From: LMUY01 sp965199005
Lineage (GTDB): Bacteria > Pseudomonadota > Alphaproteobacteria > Acetobacterales > Acetobacteraceae
Length of the DNA stretch: 64,000 nt
Reading direction: 5' to 3'
NCBI GenBank assembly: GCA_965199005.1
Contig: CBDAQK010000001.1
Location: 1 to 64,000, forward strand
A model generated the notes under the pieces. The model did no database searches and was not told the DNA's origin. It saw only the letters and a list, made by a program, of their open reading frames with translations. Within the stretch, counting starts at the first letter, position 1; the number at the start of each line of letters is the position of its first letter. The position numbers were made by a program, and so were the translations under genes. Of the stretch, positions 18,609 to 26,788 are shown in pieces.

Positions 18609-18680
18609 GGATGGGGTTCTCCTGGGCACCCCATCCATCGCGTACATGGTGGTGGGCTGCCAAAGCACAGCCCACCCTAC
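18609..18680. repeat. Two hairpins between convergent genes, terminator and repeat unit
   Basis: Two perfect 9-bp stems lie in the gap between the MFS and GntR genes. GGATGGGGT (18609-18617) pairs with ACCCCATCC (18628-18636). GGTGGGCTG (18651-18659) pairs with CAGCCCACC (18668-18676). The first may be a bidirectional terminator. The second ends in CCACCCTAC, a tail shared with the intergenic repeats at 37954 and 59611. Confidence 0.5.
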
Positions 18681-18693
18681 GCGGTCTGGTTGC

Positions 18694-19458
18694 TCAGCAA
18701 GCCGCCCGCATTTGCAGGTTACAATCGAGCAACGCCGGGTCGATCCCGCGGCTGAAGACATCGAACATGCTGTCGACGAATGCCACGAGCCGGTCGGATG
18801 CTGCGACCGCGTCCTTGACCCGGCCGGCGGCGATGGCCTCCAGGATCGCAATATGGCTGTCCAGCGTGCCACGCAGGCTCTCATCCGGGCGAACTTGGCT
18901 GTGATAGATCCAGCCGATCCGGCGGAAGATGGTGTGCAGGGGGCGCATGGTATGCTCCAGGAAGGCCTCGCCGGCAGCAGCGACCAGGAGGCGGTCGATC
19001 GTGCGATCCAACTGGTTGAACTCGGAAATTGATATTACCCCTGCCCGGGCACGCAAGGAGTCGGCGATATCGGCCATTTGAGTCCGTTGTGATGCCTCGG
19101 CCTGTTGCGTCGCCAGGCGCACCACGAAGCGCTCCATTTCGCGGCGCAGGCCCAGCAGCGTCCGCTCCCGTGACAAGTCGATCGGCGCCAATTGCAGGCC
19201 ATGCCGTGGCCGCACGACGATCAGCGTGTCCGAGGCGAGCCGGCTGACCGCCTGATGCAGCGGCGTGCGGCCGACGCCGGTGTGTTCGTGCAAATCCTGG
19301 ATCGACAGGAACATGCCGGGGCGCAGGATGCAGGTGACGATCAGCTCCTCCAGCCGCTCATAGGCAATTTGGGAGAGGTTCGTGCGGCGTGTTTGGCGCG
19401 AAGCGGTCACTTCCATGGGCGAAACAAGGCGCGGACCTGGCTTTGGACGTGTCGTCAT
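18694..19458 (-). CDS. GntR-family transcriptional regulator, FCD (FadR-type) domain
   Basis: This 254-residue protein has an N-terminal winged helix (YERLEELIVTCILRPGMFLS, VGRTPLHQAVSRLA). A helical FCD ligand-binding domain follows from about residue 95 (LLGLRREMERFVVRLA, FNQLDRTIDRLLVAAA, SHIAILEAIAAGRVKDA). Such proteins usually repress catabolic genes until a carboxylate ligand binds. ATG 19458 has GGGAG 6 nt upstream, while a start at 19530 would lie in the operator region. It is divergent from the enolase-superfamily gene, and the palindrome between them suggests autoregulation together with control of the dehydratase. Confidence 0.88.
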   Translation of the reverse strand: MTTRPKPGPRLVSPMEVTASRQTRRTNLSQIAYERLEELIVTCILRPGMFLSIQDLHEHTGVGRTPLHQAVSRLASDTLIVVRPRHGLQLAPIDLSRERTLLGLRREMERFVVRLATQQAEASQRTQMADIADSLRARAGVISISEFNQLDRTIDRLLVAAAGEAFLEHTMRPLHTIFRRIGWIYHSQVRPDESLRGTLDSHIAILEAIAAGRVKDAVAASDRLVAFVDSMFDVFSRGIDPALLDCNLQMRAAC

Positions 19459-19529
19459 AGAGCTCCCGCCTGCTGCAGGTTCGGCGGGACCGTAATCCCG
19501 CCCCTGCGGATGCGGAAGGGGAATTTTCA

Positions 19530-19545
19530 TTGTGATATTTCACAA
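19530..19545. promoter_or_regulatory. Palindromic operator in the GntR/dehydratase divergent region
   Basis: TTGTGATATTTCACAA is a perfect inverted repeat (arms TTGTGA and TCACAA around TATT). Its 12-bp core GTGATATTTCAC (19532-19543) is the reverse complement of the element in the MFS promoter at 17159. The size and symmetry fit GntR/FCD operators, so it is the likely binding site of the product at 18694-19458. Confidence 0.65.
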
Positions 19546-19628
19546 CAATGTTTAGCTTCGGTTTGCCGTGTGGGGTTTGCCTAAGTGGGCATCGTCTGCG
19601 TGGCCAATGAGACGGGGGAGAAGCGCCG

Positions 19629-20828
19629 GTGAAAATCACGTCGATCGAGACCATGCGGACGGCCGAGTTTTCCAATGTGCTCTGGGTTCGCGTTCACACC
19701 GATAGCGGCGTGGTCGGCCTGGGCGAGACGTTTTACGGCGCCGGTGCGGTGGAGGCCCATCTCCACGACACGCTGGCAGGGCGCCTGTTGGGCCGTAACC
19801 CCCTGCACATCGAAGCCATCCATCGCGAGATGCTGAACCTGCCGATGGCCCAGTCCAGCACCGGAGTGGAATACCGCGCGGCCTCCGCCGTTGACATCGC
19901 GCTATGGGACATTTTCGGCAAAGTTTGCAACCAGCCGGTGCACCAGATGCTGGGCGGCCTGTGCCGGCCGAAGCAGCGCATCTATAATACCTGCGCCGGC
20001 TATGGCTACGTCCGGTCCAACAACATCAAACCCGTCTCGACCTGGAATTTCAACGACGCCGCCGGGCCATACGAGGACCTCAACGGCTTCATGACCCGGG
20101 CAGATGCCGTGGCCGAAAGCCTGCTGGAATCCGGCATATCCGCCATGAAGATTTGGCCGTTCGACCCGGCGGCGATCCAGAATGACGGCCTGTCGATCAC
20201 GCCGGACCAGTTGAGGACGGCGATCGAGCCGTTCGAGAAAATCCGCCGCGCCGTCGGCGACAAGATGGAGATCATGGTGGAGTTCCACTGCCTGTGGAAC
20301 CTGCCGATGGCGAAGAAGCTCGCGAAATGGCTGGAGCCGTATAGTCCGACCTGGTACGAGGACCCAATCCGCATGAACTCGCCCCAGGCGCTGGCGGAGT
20401 TGGCGCGTTCGACCGATGTGTGGATTTGCGCCAGCGAAACGTTGGGCAGCCGGTTTCCCTACAAGGACATGTTGGACCGCGATGCGATGAGCGTCGTCAT
20501 GGCCGATCTGTGCTGGACGGGCGGATTGACCGAGGGCCGCAAGATTGCCGCCTTGGCAGAGACCTATCACCGACCCTTCGCGCCGCATGATTGCGTGGGA
20601 CCGGTGGGCTTCATCGCCGGCATCCATGCCTCGTTCAGCCAGCCGAATACGTTGATTCAGGAGAGTGTGCGCGCCTTCTATACGGGCTGGTACAAAGAAC
20701 TGGTGACCGTCATGCCCGTGATCGAGAATGGCTATGTGCTGCCGATGGAGGGGCCTGGGCTCGGCACGGAACTGCGGCCCGCGGTGTTCGAGCGGTCCGA
20801 CCTGACCGTGCGCCGGTCGGCGGCATAG
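19629..20828 (+). CDS. Enolase-superfamily dehydratase, mandelate racemase/MLE type
   Basis: This 399-residue protein belongs to the mandelate racemase/muconate lactonizing enzyme group, whose sugar-acid dehydratases remove water through an enolate held on Mg2+. The N-terminal capping domain and the TIM barrel are complete. Likely metal ligands and catalytic residues are in MVEFHCLWN, TWYEDPI, ICASETLG and FAPHDCVGP, with a Lys in ISAMKIW at the second barrel strand. It lies 3 nt upstream of the SDR gene. A sugar-acid dehydratase is the best inference; a racemase is possible. Confidence 0.85.
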   Translation: MKITSIETMRTAEFSNVLWVRVHTDSGVVGLGETFYGAGAVEAHLHDTLAGRLLGRNPLHIEAIHREMLNLPMAQSSTGVEYRAASAVDIALWDIFGKVCNQPVHQMLGGLCRPKQRIYNTCAGYGYVRSNNIKPVSTWNFNDAAGPYEDLNGFMTRADAVAESLLESGISAMKIWPFDPAAIQNDGLSITPDQLRTAIEPFEKIRRAVGDKMEIMVEFHCLWNLPMAKKLAKWLEPYSPTWYEDPIRMNSPQALAELARSTDVWICASETLGSRFPYKDMLDRDAMSVVMADLCWTGGLTEGRKIAALAETYHRPFAPHDCVGPVGFIAGIHASFSQPNTLIQESVRAFYTGWYKELVTVMPVIENGYVLPMEGPGLGTELRPAVFERSDLTVRRSAA

Positions 20829-20831
20829 GCG

Positions 20832-21593
20832 ATGACCCTGTTCGATCTCACCGGCCGCACCGCCATGGTGACGGGGTCCTCGCGCGGCCTGGGGCGGGCG
20901 ATGGCGGAAGGACTGGCTGCGGCCGGGGCCAGCATCGTGCTGAATGGCGTGAATGCGGCCCGCTTGGCCGAGGCAGCGGCGGCGATGCGCGCGGGCGGCC
21001 ATACCGTTGAGGAGGCGTTGTTCGACGTGACGGACGAGGCAGCGGTCACCGCGGCGTTTGCCGCGCTGGATGCGCGGGGGATCGCGGTCGACATCCTGGT
21101 GAACAATGCCGGGATTCAGTTCCGCCGCCCGATGGTGGAGCTGGAGACCGCGGATTGGCGCCGGGTCATCGAGACCAATTTGACCAGCGCCTTCGTCATC
21201 GGGCGGGAGGCAGCGCGCCGCATGATCCCGCGCGGGCATGGCAAGATCATCAATATCGGCTCGCTCACCAGCGCCCTGGCCCGCGCGACGGTGGCGCCCT
21301 ACACGGTGGCGAAGGGCGGCATCAAGATGCTGACCCAGGCAATGACGGCCGAATGGGCCGCCCATGGCATCCAGGCCAATGCGATCGGCCCAGGGTATAT
21401 GCTGACCGACATGAACGAGGCACTGGTCAATGACGCCGCCTTCAACGCCTGGGTGATCGGCCGAACCCCCGCCAAGCGTTGGGGCAAGCCCGGCGAGTTG
21501 ATCGGCACCGCCGTATTCCTGGCCTCATCGGCCTCCGATTACGTGAATGGGCAGATCATCTACGTCGATGGCGGGATGCTCGCCGTGCTGTGA
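20832..21593 (+). CDS. SDR-family NAD(P)-dependent oxidoreductase
   Basis: This 253-residue classical short-chain dehydrogenase has the cofactor motif TGSSRGLGRAMAEGL, the NNAG motif at about residue 92, the catalytic Ser in INIGSLTS and the YTVAK motif at about 157-161. Its sequence resembles gluconate 5-dehydrogenase-like and 3-oxoacyl-ACP reductase-like SDRs. As the second gene after a sugar-acid dehydratase it probably oxidises or reduces a sugar-acid intermediate. Exact activity is not determinable. Confidence 0.85.
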   Translation: MTLFDLTGRTAMVTGSSRGLGRAMAEGLAAAGASIVLNGVNAARLAEAAAAMRAGGHTVEEALFDVTDEAAVTAAFAALDARGIAVDILVNNAGIQFRRPMVELETADWRRVIETNLTSAFVIGREAARRMIPRGHGKIINIGSLTSALARATVAPYTVAKGGIKMLTQAMTAEWAAHGIQANAIGPGYMLTDMNEALVNDAAFNAWVIGRTPAKRWGKPGELIGTAVFLASSASDYVNGQIIYVDGGMLAVL

Positions 21594-21662
21594 GGGACAT
21601 GATAGGGTTGGTCCTAAGACGTGGCCTCGCCAAATCCGAGAACGCAAAGCGACGGCCGAGGC

Positions 21663-22520
21663 TCAGCTTGCCCGGCGGCCGATGATCGCATGGCGCAGGC
21701 GTTGCGAGACGAGGTCGATTGCGGCAACGGTCACGAGCACCATCAAGACGAGGAAGGCAACCTGCTGCCATTCGAGAACGCGAATCTGCTCATATAAATG
21801 CAGGCCGATCCCACCTGCCCCGACGATGCCGATGATGGTGGCGGACCGGGTGTTCGATTCGAAGAAATAGAGCAGTTGGCTGGCAAAGACCGGCAGGATC
21901 TGCGGAACGATGCCGAAGCGGATGGTCATCAGCCAGCCGCCGCCACTGGCCACCACCCCATCGATCGCCTTGCGGTCCGCGGTCTCGATCGCTTCGGACA
22001 TCAGCTTGGCGAGCGCGCCGAAATCGGCGCACGCAATGGCAAGCGCACCGGCAAACGGACCCAACCCCACAACGTCGATCCAGATCAATGCCCAAATCAG
22101 CACGTCGATACTGCGCACCGTATCGAGGCTGCGCCGGGCCAGGACATGCACCACCTGGTTGGCGACGACATTGCGGGCCGCCAGGAAGCCGAAGGGCAGC
22201 GAGAGGATGGCGGCCAAAAGCGTGCCGAGGAAGGCGATGGAGAGGGTTTGGCCAAGCGCGTCCAAATAGAGCGCGAAATGCCCCCCGGCCGAGGGCGGCA
22301 GCATCAGGGTGAACAGCAAGCCGAGCTGGCTCAGTCCCCGCCAAATCCGCACCGGCGAGATATCCAGCAGCACCAAACCGGCGATGTAGAGGATAATGCC
22401 GGCCGCTACCCCGGCCAGCGTCATTTTGCTGGGATGCCGGCCCGTTAGGATCACACCGTGGCGGGCCTCCATGTCCGCCCGGCGGGCGATGAAATCGTCC
22501 CTGAGGCTGGGGCCGCTCAT
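21663..22520 (-). CDS. phnE: Phosphonate-type ABC transporter permease PhnE (copy 2)
   Basis: This 285-residue inner-membrane permease has about six transmembrane segments. Its EAA-like loop, EAIETADRKAIDGVVASGG and then RFGIVPQI, is where the PhnC ATPase docks. It is a tandem paralogue of the gene just upstream, overlapping it by 4 nt (ATGA). Two PhnE subunits would form a heterodimeric pore, as in several phosphonate and phosphite importers. It is the last gene of the leftward operon. Confidence 0.9.
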   Translation of the reverse strand: MSGPSLRDDFIARRADMEARHGVILTGRHPSKMTLAGVAAGIILYIAGLVLLDISPVRIWRGLSQLGLLFTLMLPPSAGGHFALYLDALGQTLSIAFLGTLLAAILSLPFGFLAARNVVANQVVHVLARRSLDTVRSIDVLIWALIWIDVVGLGPFAGALAIACADFGALAKLMSEAIETADRKAIDGVVASGGGWLMTIRFGIVPQILPVFASQLLYFFESNTRSATIIGIVGAGGIGLHLYEQIRVLEWQQVAFLVLMVLVTVAAIDLVSQRLRHAIIGRRAS

Positions 22521-23398
22521 TGCTCTTGCGCACCCGCCAACAGCCGGCGCCGCAGCCTTTCCGTCCCGTAGTCGATCAGCATGACACAGACCAGCAGCAT
22601 CAAGAGAATGGCGCTGACGTCGGAATAGTAGAACTTACGGATCGCGACGATCAGCTCCTGGCCAATGCCGCCAGCACCCACGAAACCGATCACGGCGGCC
22701 CCGCGCACGTTCACCTCCAGCCGCAGCAGGCTGTAGCTGGCGAAGTTGGCGAGGACTTGCGGCAGCACGCCGAAGCGGATTTGCGATAGCCAATTCCCGC
22801 CCGTGCCCTGGATACCCTCGACCGGCTTCATGTCGATGTTCTCGACCACCTCGGCGAAGAGTTTGCCGAGCGCGCCGATGGTGTGCAACGTGATGGCCAG
22901 CACACCGGGGAGCGGGCCGAGCCCGAAGGCGACGACGAAGATCAGCGCGAACACGATGTCCGGCACTGTGCGGCAGAACTCTAGAACGCGGACCGTGGTG
23001 AAGCGGACGATACGAAACCGCGACAAATTGCGGCTGCCGAGAATGCCGCCTGCCAGCCCGGCCACCGCCCCCGTGGCGGTGCCGACATAGGCGATCATCA
23101 GGGTCTGGCCGAGTTGCAGACTCCATCGGCGAAGGCCCCAGAACCAATAGACCGGGTCCGTCCAAACCCGGGCCCCAGTGTCCAGCTGCGTCAGCCGGCC
23201 GAAATAGCTACTGAAATTACCGAACTGGGAAAAGAACGTATCGAGCCGGACATCCGTGCCGATGGCGGACAGCCCCGTTGCGACCAGCAAAACAACGATG
23301 CCAATCGCAATGGTTCGTCGCCGGGCGCTGACGGCGCGTGCATAGCCCTCCAAGAGCGGCCGCATTTGCGCGTCCGGCGGCACGGCAAAACTCTGCAT
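22517..23398 (-). CDS. phnE: Phosphonate-type ABC transporter permease PhnE (copy 1)
   Basis: This is a 293-residue permease with an N-terminal cytoplasmic stretch, about six membrane helices and an EAA-like loop (EVVENIDMKPVEGIQGTGG, then RFGVLPQV). Its order after phnC and phnD is the normal phnCDE order. The stop overlaps the start of the second permease. The second EAA loop differs clearly, so this is an old duplication. Confidence 0.9.
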   Translation of the reverse strand: MQSFAVPPDAQMRPLLEGYARAVSARRRTIAIGIVVLLVATGLSAIGTDVRLDTFFSQFGNFSSYFGRLTQLDTGARVWTDPVYWFWGLRRWSLQLGQTLMIAYVGTATGAVAGLAGGILGSRNLSRFRIVRFTTVRVLEFCRTVPDIVFALIFVVAFGLGPLPGVLAITLHTIGALGKLFAEVVENIDMKPVEGIQGTGGNWLSQIRFGVLPQVLANFASYSLLRLEVNVRGAAVIGFVGAGGIGQELIVAIRKFYYSDVSAILLMLLVCVMLIDYGTERLRRRLLAGAQEQ

Positions 23399-23422
23399 GA
23401 TGCCGCCAGACTGCGCTGCGGA

Positions 23423-24358
23423 TCAGCCGTTCGTTTTACGCAGCCGATCGACGAATTGGATCAGCTTGACGGTATCGTCATAAGCGGCGTTGCCGGTCAC
23501 CTGGAAGGGTTGGTTCTTTCCATCCGACAGGCGATCGAACGCGGCCTTGTCGTTCTTCGCGGCATCCAAAAACGCCGTTTGGATCGCCTTCTTCAGATCG
23601 GGCGGCAGGTTGTCGAGGTAGGCGGTCGGGCCGTTGATGATCAAGTCCGACTTCAGGACGATGCGGAAATCATTCACGCTTGCAGTCTTCCCATCCGCGG
23701 TCTTGATCATGTTCTTGGTCAGCATACGCGTCAGGATGCTGTCATCCGGTGCGTTCCACGCATTGGCGGCGACCTGAACGGTGCCCTGCCACAGCGCAAG
23801 CACGGCATTCTCGTGGCTGCCGGTGATCAGCTCCTTGCCGAAGAACGTTTCGGCATTGATGCCGAGCTTGTTCAGCGCAAAGAGCGGCATGTTGTAGCCG
23901 GAGGTGGAGTTCGGGTCGACCAGGCCGATATCTTTGCCCTTGAGATCCTGCACCGTCTTATACGGGCTGTCGGCCTTGACGTAGAAAACCGAGTAATACC
24001 CCTTCGTTCCATCGCTGTTGACGTCGATCACGAAGGCGGTGGTCTTCACCCCTGTCACCAGCGCACGAGCGAAGGCTGCCGGGCCGTAATAGCCGATATG
24101 GACGTTCCCGGCGCGCTGACCTTCGATCACGGCGGCGTAGTCGTTGGCAACCCGGAGTGTCACCTTAGTACCGAGTTGATGGCTGAGGTAGTCGGTGAAG
24201 GGTGTATACCGGTCCGTCACGCCAGAGGCGTTCTCCGCCGGGATGATGGCATAGACCAACTCGGGATAGCCCTGTCGCGTGGTTTGGGCCCGGACGGTTG
24301 TCGCTGTCGTGGCGGCACCGGCAGCAAGGCCAGCCAGCAGGGTGCGGCGGTCGATCAT
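23423..24358 (-). CDS. phnD: Phosphonate-type periplasmic binding protein PhnD
   Basis: This 311-residue binding protein has an N-terminal export signal with paired arginines (IDRRTLLAGLAAGAA), possibly Tat-type, and probable cleavage after VRA. The mature part matches the PhnD/PtxB family: VYAIIPAENASG, the DYAAVIEGQRAG region, HIGYYGPAAF and GLVDPNSTSGYN, where the Ser/Thr/Tyr side chains contact the phosphonate group in known members. It may bind phosphonates, phosphite or phosphate esters. The context with a phosphonate monoester hydrolase favours phosphonates or their esters. Confidence 0.9.
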   Translation of the reverse strand: MIDRRTLLAGLAAGAATTATTVRAQTTRQGYPELVYAIIPAENASGVTDRYTPFTDYLSHQLGTKVTLRVANDYAAVIEGQRAGNVHIGYYGPAAFARALVTGVKTTAFVIDVNSDGTKGYYSVFYVKADSPYKTVQDLKGKDIGLVDPNSTSGYNMPLFALNKLGINAETFFGKELITGSHENAVLALWQGTVQVAANAWNAPDDSILTRMLTKNMIKTADGKTASVNDFRIVLKSDLIINGPTAYLDNLPPDLKKAIQTAFLDAAKNDKAAFDRLSDGKNQPFQVTGNAAYDDTVKLIQFVDRLRKTNG

Positions 24359-24379
24359 GATGGTTCCTTGGTGAGAGAA

Positions 24380-25180
24380 TTAGGCAGTGACGGCAGTCTG
24401 CAACTCGGACGGGAAAGCCTCGCGCTGGCGCTCCATCACCTCGTTGGCCTCCAACCCATAAAGTTCGCGGGCGACACTGTCGGTCAGCGCGGCAGGCACG
24501 TCGTCGAACACCACGCGGCCGCCGGCCATGCCAACCAGCCGGTCGCAATAGGTCCGCGCCAGGTCGAGCGAGTGCAAATTGCACAGCACCGTCAGCCCGA
24601 AATGCCGATTGACCCGCTGCAGCGCATCCATGACGATCTTGGCATTGCGCGGGTCCAGGGAGGCGACCGGCTCATCCGCCAGCACGATTTCCGGCTCCTG
24701 CACCAGGGCGCGGCAGATCGCCACGCGCTGCTGCTGGCCACCCGACAGGGTGTCGGCGCGCTGGGACGCAAGTGAGGCGATGTCGAGCTGGTCCAAGGCT
24801 GCCATGGCGATCGCACGGTCGTCGCGCGTCCACATCTTGGCTGCGGAGCGCCAACCCGGCGTGTGGGTCAGCCGGCCCATCAGCACGTTGTCCAACACGT
24901 CCAGCCGGCCGACGAGGTTGAATTGCTGGAAGATCATCGCACAGCGCCGGCGCCAATCCCGCAGCTTGCGCCCGGCGAGTTGGGTGATGTCCTCGGTGCC
25001 GAACGAGATCCTGCCTTCGGTTGGGTCGGTCAGGCGGTTGATCATGCGCAGCGTGGTGGATTTTCCCGCGCCGGACCGGCCGATCACGCCCACGAACTGA
25101 CCCCGTGGAATGGCCAGAGACACACCGGACACGGCGTAGGATTTGCCGAAGGTCTTCGTCACATTGTTGAGAACGAGCAA
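24380..25180 (-). CDS. phnC: Phosphonate-type ABC transporter ATPase PhnC
   Basis: This 266-residue ATPase has all ABC motifs: Walker A GRSGAGKST, signature LSGGQQQR, Walker B IVLADEPVASLD and a switch His in LCNLHSLD. I chose TTG 25180, giving the normal PhnC N-terminus (LVLNNVTKTFG), because GGAGG lies a few bases upstream. TTG 25207 or GTG 25201 would add nine or seven residues. It would power the two PhnE permeases. It lies 73 nt after the UgpB-like gene on the same strand, probably in one operon. Confidence 0.92.
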   Translation of the reverse strand: MLVLNNVTKTFGKSYAVSGVSLAIPRGQFVGVIGRSGAGKSTTLRMINRLTDPTEGRISFGTEDITQLAGRKLRDWRRRCAMIFQQFNLVGRLDVLDNVLMGRLTHTPGWRSAAKMWTRDDRAIAMAALDQLDIASLASQRADTLSGGQQQRVAICRALVQEPEIVLADEPVASLDPRNAKIVMDALQRVNRHFGLTVLCNLHSLDLARTYCDRLVGMAGGRVVFDDVPAALTDSVARELYGLEANEVMERQREAFPSELQTAVTA

Positions 25181-25253
25181 ATCAGAGCCTCCGAGCGCCA
25201 CGCCCAAGCTCTACACCTGGGCATCCCTGCAGGTAGTGAAGCTTTGGTGATGC

Positions 25254-26531
25254 TTATGTGCGGTAAGGCTTGAGGATACGGTCGGCGGCGGCCTGCACGG
25301 TTGCCATTGCTTGCGCAGGTGCTACGGACCCGGCGAGCGCCAATTGCAGATTGTCGGTCAGCACCTGATAGATGCGTTGGTTCTCGAAGGTCGAAAGTTC
25401 GCCGGTTGCGACGGGCAGGAAGGATTTCGCGACGCCAGCGGCAGGGAACCCCGCAACGTAGTCGCGCAACGCCTGGGTTTCATAAGCCGCCGGGCTGGTG
25501 GCGATGTACCCGGTGCGGATCGACCAATCGGCAGCACGCTCGGGCGTCGTCAGAAACTCGGCGAACCGCAACGCCGCGGCGCGCTGCGCCTCATTCGCCT
25601 GGCTGAAGAAGTACAGGTTGCCACCGCCGACCACCGTGTGGGGCGCCTCAAGCCCCGGCAGCCCGGCGACACCGAACGGGAAATTCGCCTTGTCGCGGAC
25701 GTTGGTCAGATTTCCGGTGGTGTGCCAGATGATCGCCGCATTGCCCTCTAGTAAATCGGGCGACAAAATCGGCCAGGCCGAAACACCCTCCGGCGATGCT
25801 CCGGCGGTCGTCAGGCCGCGCCAATATTGCAGGGCGCCAACCACCTTCGGATCGGTGAAATACGTCTCGGTCCCTGCATCGTTCATCAGACGCGCACCAG
25901 CCTGGTTGGCCAGCGCACCGAACGTCCACTGCGCATTGCCGAGGTCGGATGCCATTTTCAGGCCCCACCGGGTGACGCGCCCGCCATCTCTCTTGGTCAG
26001 GCGTTGCCCGGCCTCTTGCAGTCCCGCCCAGGTGGTGGGGAACGATTCTGGGTCGAGTCCGGCGTCCTTGAAGGCCGTCTTGTTGTAATACGCGACGGCC
26101 GTGCTGCGCTGGAACGGGACCGACCAAACTCTGCCGGCTGCATGGCTATTGGCGAGGAATGCCGGGTAGAACCCATCGATCCAGGCCTGGTCCACGGGGC
26201 CAAGCGCGTCCAAGGGGGTCAGAATACCCGCATCCTGCAGGCTGTGCATTTCGGCTGCCAGCAGCACTGCGAGTTGGGGGCCTTTGCCGCCGCGCAAGGC
26301 GGTGGTCGCCTTGGTCAGTGTCTCGCCGTAATTGCCGGCGTAGGTTGGCGTGACAGAGATGCCGCTCTCCGCGTGGAATTGGCGGCAATACTCGTCGAGA
26401 ATGGCAGTGATCGGGCCGCCCACGGCAATCGGGTAATAGAAATCCAGGCTCACGGCCGAGTTCTGCGCGCGTAAGATGGCAGGCATCGCCAGCGACGCAG
26501 CGGCGGCGCTCAACAGGGTCCGACGGAGCAA
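25254..26531 (-). CDS. Extracellular solute-binding protein, UgpB-like (family 1)
   Basis: This 425-residue binding protein has an export signal (MLRRTLLSAAAASLAMPAILRAQ) and a family-1 binding fold: FYYPIAVGGPITAILDEYC, VTPTYAGNYGETL and FWRSVPFQRST-like strands around VWSVPFQRSTAVAYYNK. The closest named type is UgpB, which binds glycerol-3-phosphate and its diesters. No Ugp permease or ATPase is next to it; the gene is followed by phnC-phnD-phnE-phnE. It may work with transporter parts elsewhere or feed this importer. It is the first gene downstream of the Pho-box region on the left. Confidence 0.82.
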   Translation of the reverse strand: MLRRTLLSAAAASLAMPAILRAQNSAVSLDFYYPIAVGGPITAILDEYCRQFHAESGISVTPTYAGNYGETLTKATTALRGGKGPQLAVLLAAEMHSLQDAGILTPLDALGPVDQAWIDGFYPAFLANSHAAGRVWSVPFQRSTAVAYYNKTAFKDAGLDPESFPTTWAGLQEAGQRLTKRDGGRVTRWGLKMASDLGNAQWTFGALANQAGARLMNDAGTETYFTDPKVVGALQYWRGLTTAGASPEGVSAWPILSPDLLEGNAAIIWHTTGNLTNVRDKANFPFGVAGLPGLEAPHTVVGGGNLYFFSQANEAQRAAALRFAEFLTTPERAADWSIRTGYIATSPAAYETQALRDYVAGFPAAGVAKSFLPVATGELSTFENQRIYQVLTDNLQLALAGSVAPAQAMATVQAAADRILKPYRT

Positions 26532-26632
26532 GGGTCTATCCTCCAGAAACAGCTAGGCCACACCGACAGCACTCGTCCCGAGGCTTATCGAAGATGTCAG
26601 GCGGCGCGGGTATGTCGTTTTGATGAAGGTTG

Positions 26633-26650
26633 CTGTCATCCAACTGTCAT
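26633..26650 (+). promoter_or_regulatory. Perfect Pho-box-like direct repeat (PhoB site)
   Basis: CTGTCATCCAACTGTCAT consists of two identical 7-bp half-sites CTGTCAT separated by 4 bp. This is the architecture of the PhoB binding site. It lies in the 257-bp gap between the divergent UgpB-like/phn operon and the phosphonate monoester hydrolase operon, 138 bp before the hydrolase ATG and about 100 bp before the leftward gene. The half-sites read rightwards, so rightward activation is expected, and leftward control is possible. I see no other gene in 26532-26788. Confidence 0.72.
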
Positions 26651-26788
26651 CCAAATATCCGCATAGGTGTCACACTTCGCAGCGACACAGCCGCATGCTC
26701 GATGCGACCGCCGTTCACCCTGGACAAGGACTAGCCCGGCAAGGTGCACTGACACCGAACGATCAGATCACTGACACGGGGATCACAC

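Noticed and set aside
19902..21365. Long minus-strand frame across the dehydratase and SDR genes
   Set aside because: It is antisense to two well-recognised enzymes and its translation is low-complexity.
23114..24775. 553-codon plus-strand frame across the phn operon
   Set aside because: It is a GC-driven shadow of phnE, phnD and phnC on the other strand. The translated product has no recognisable motif.
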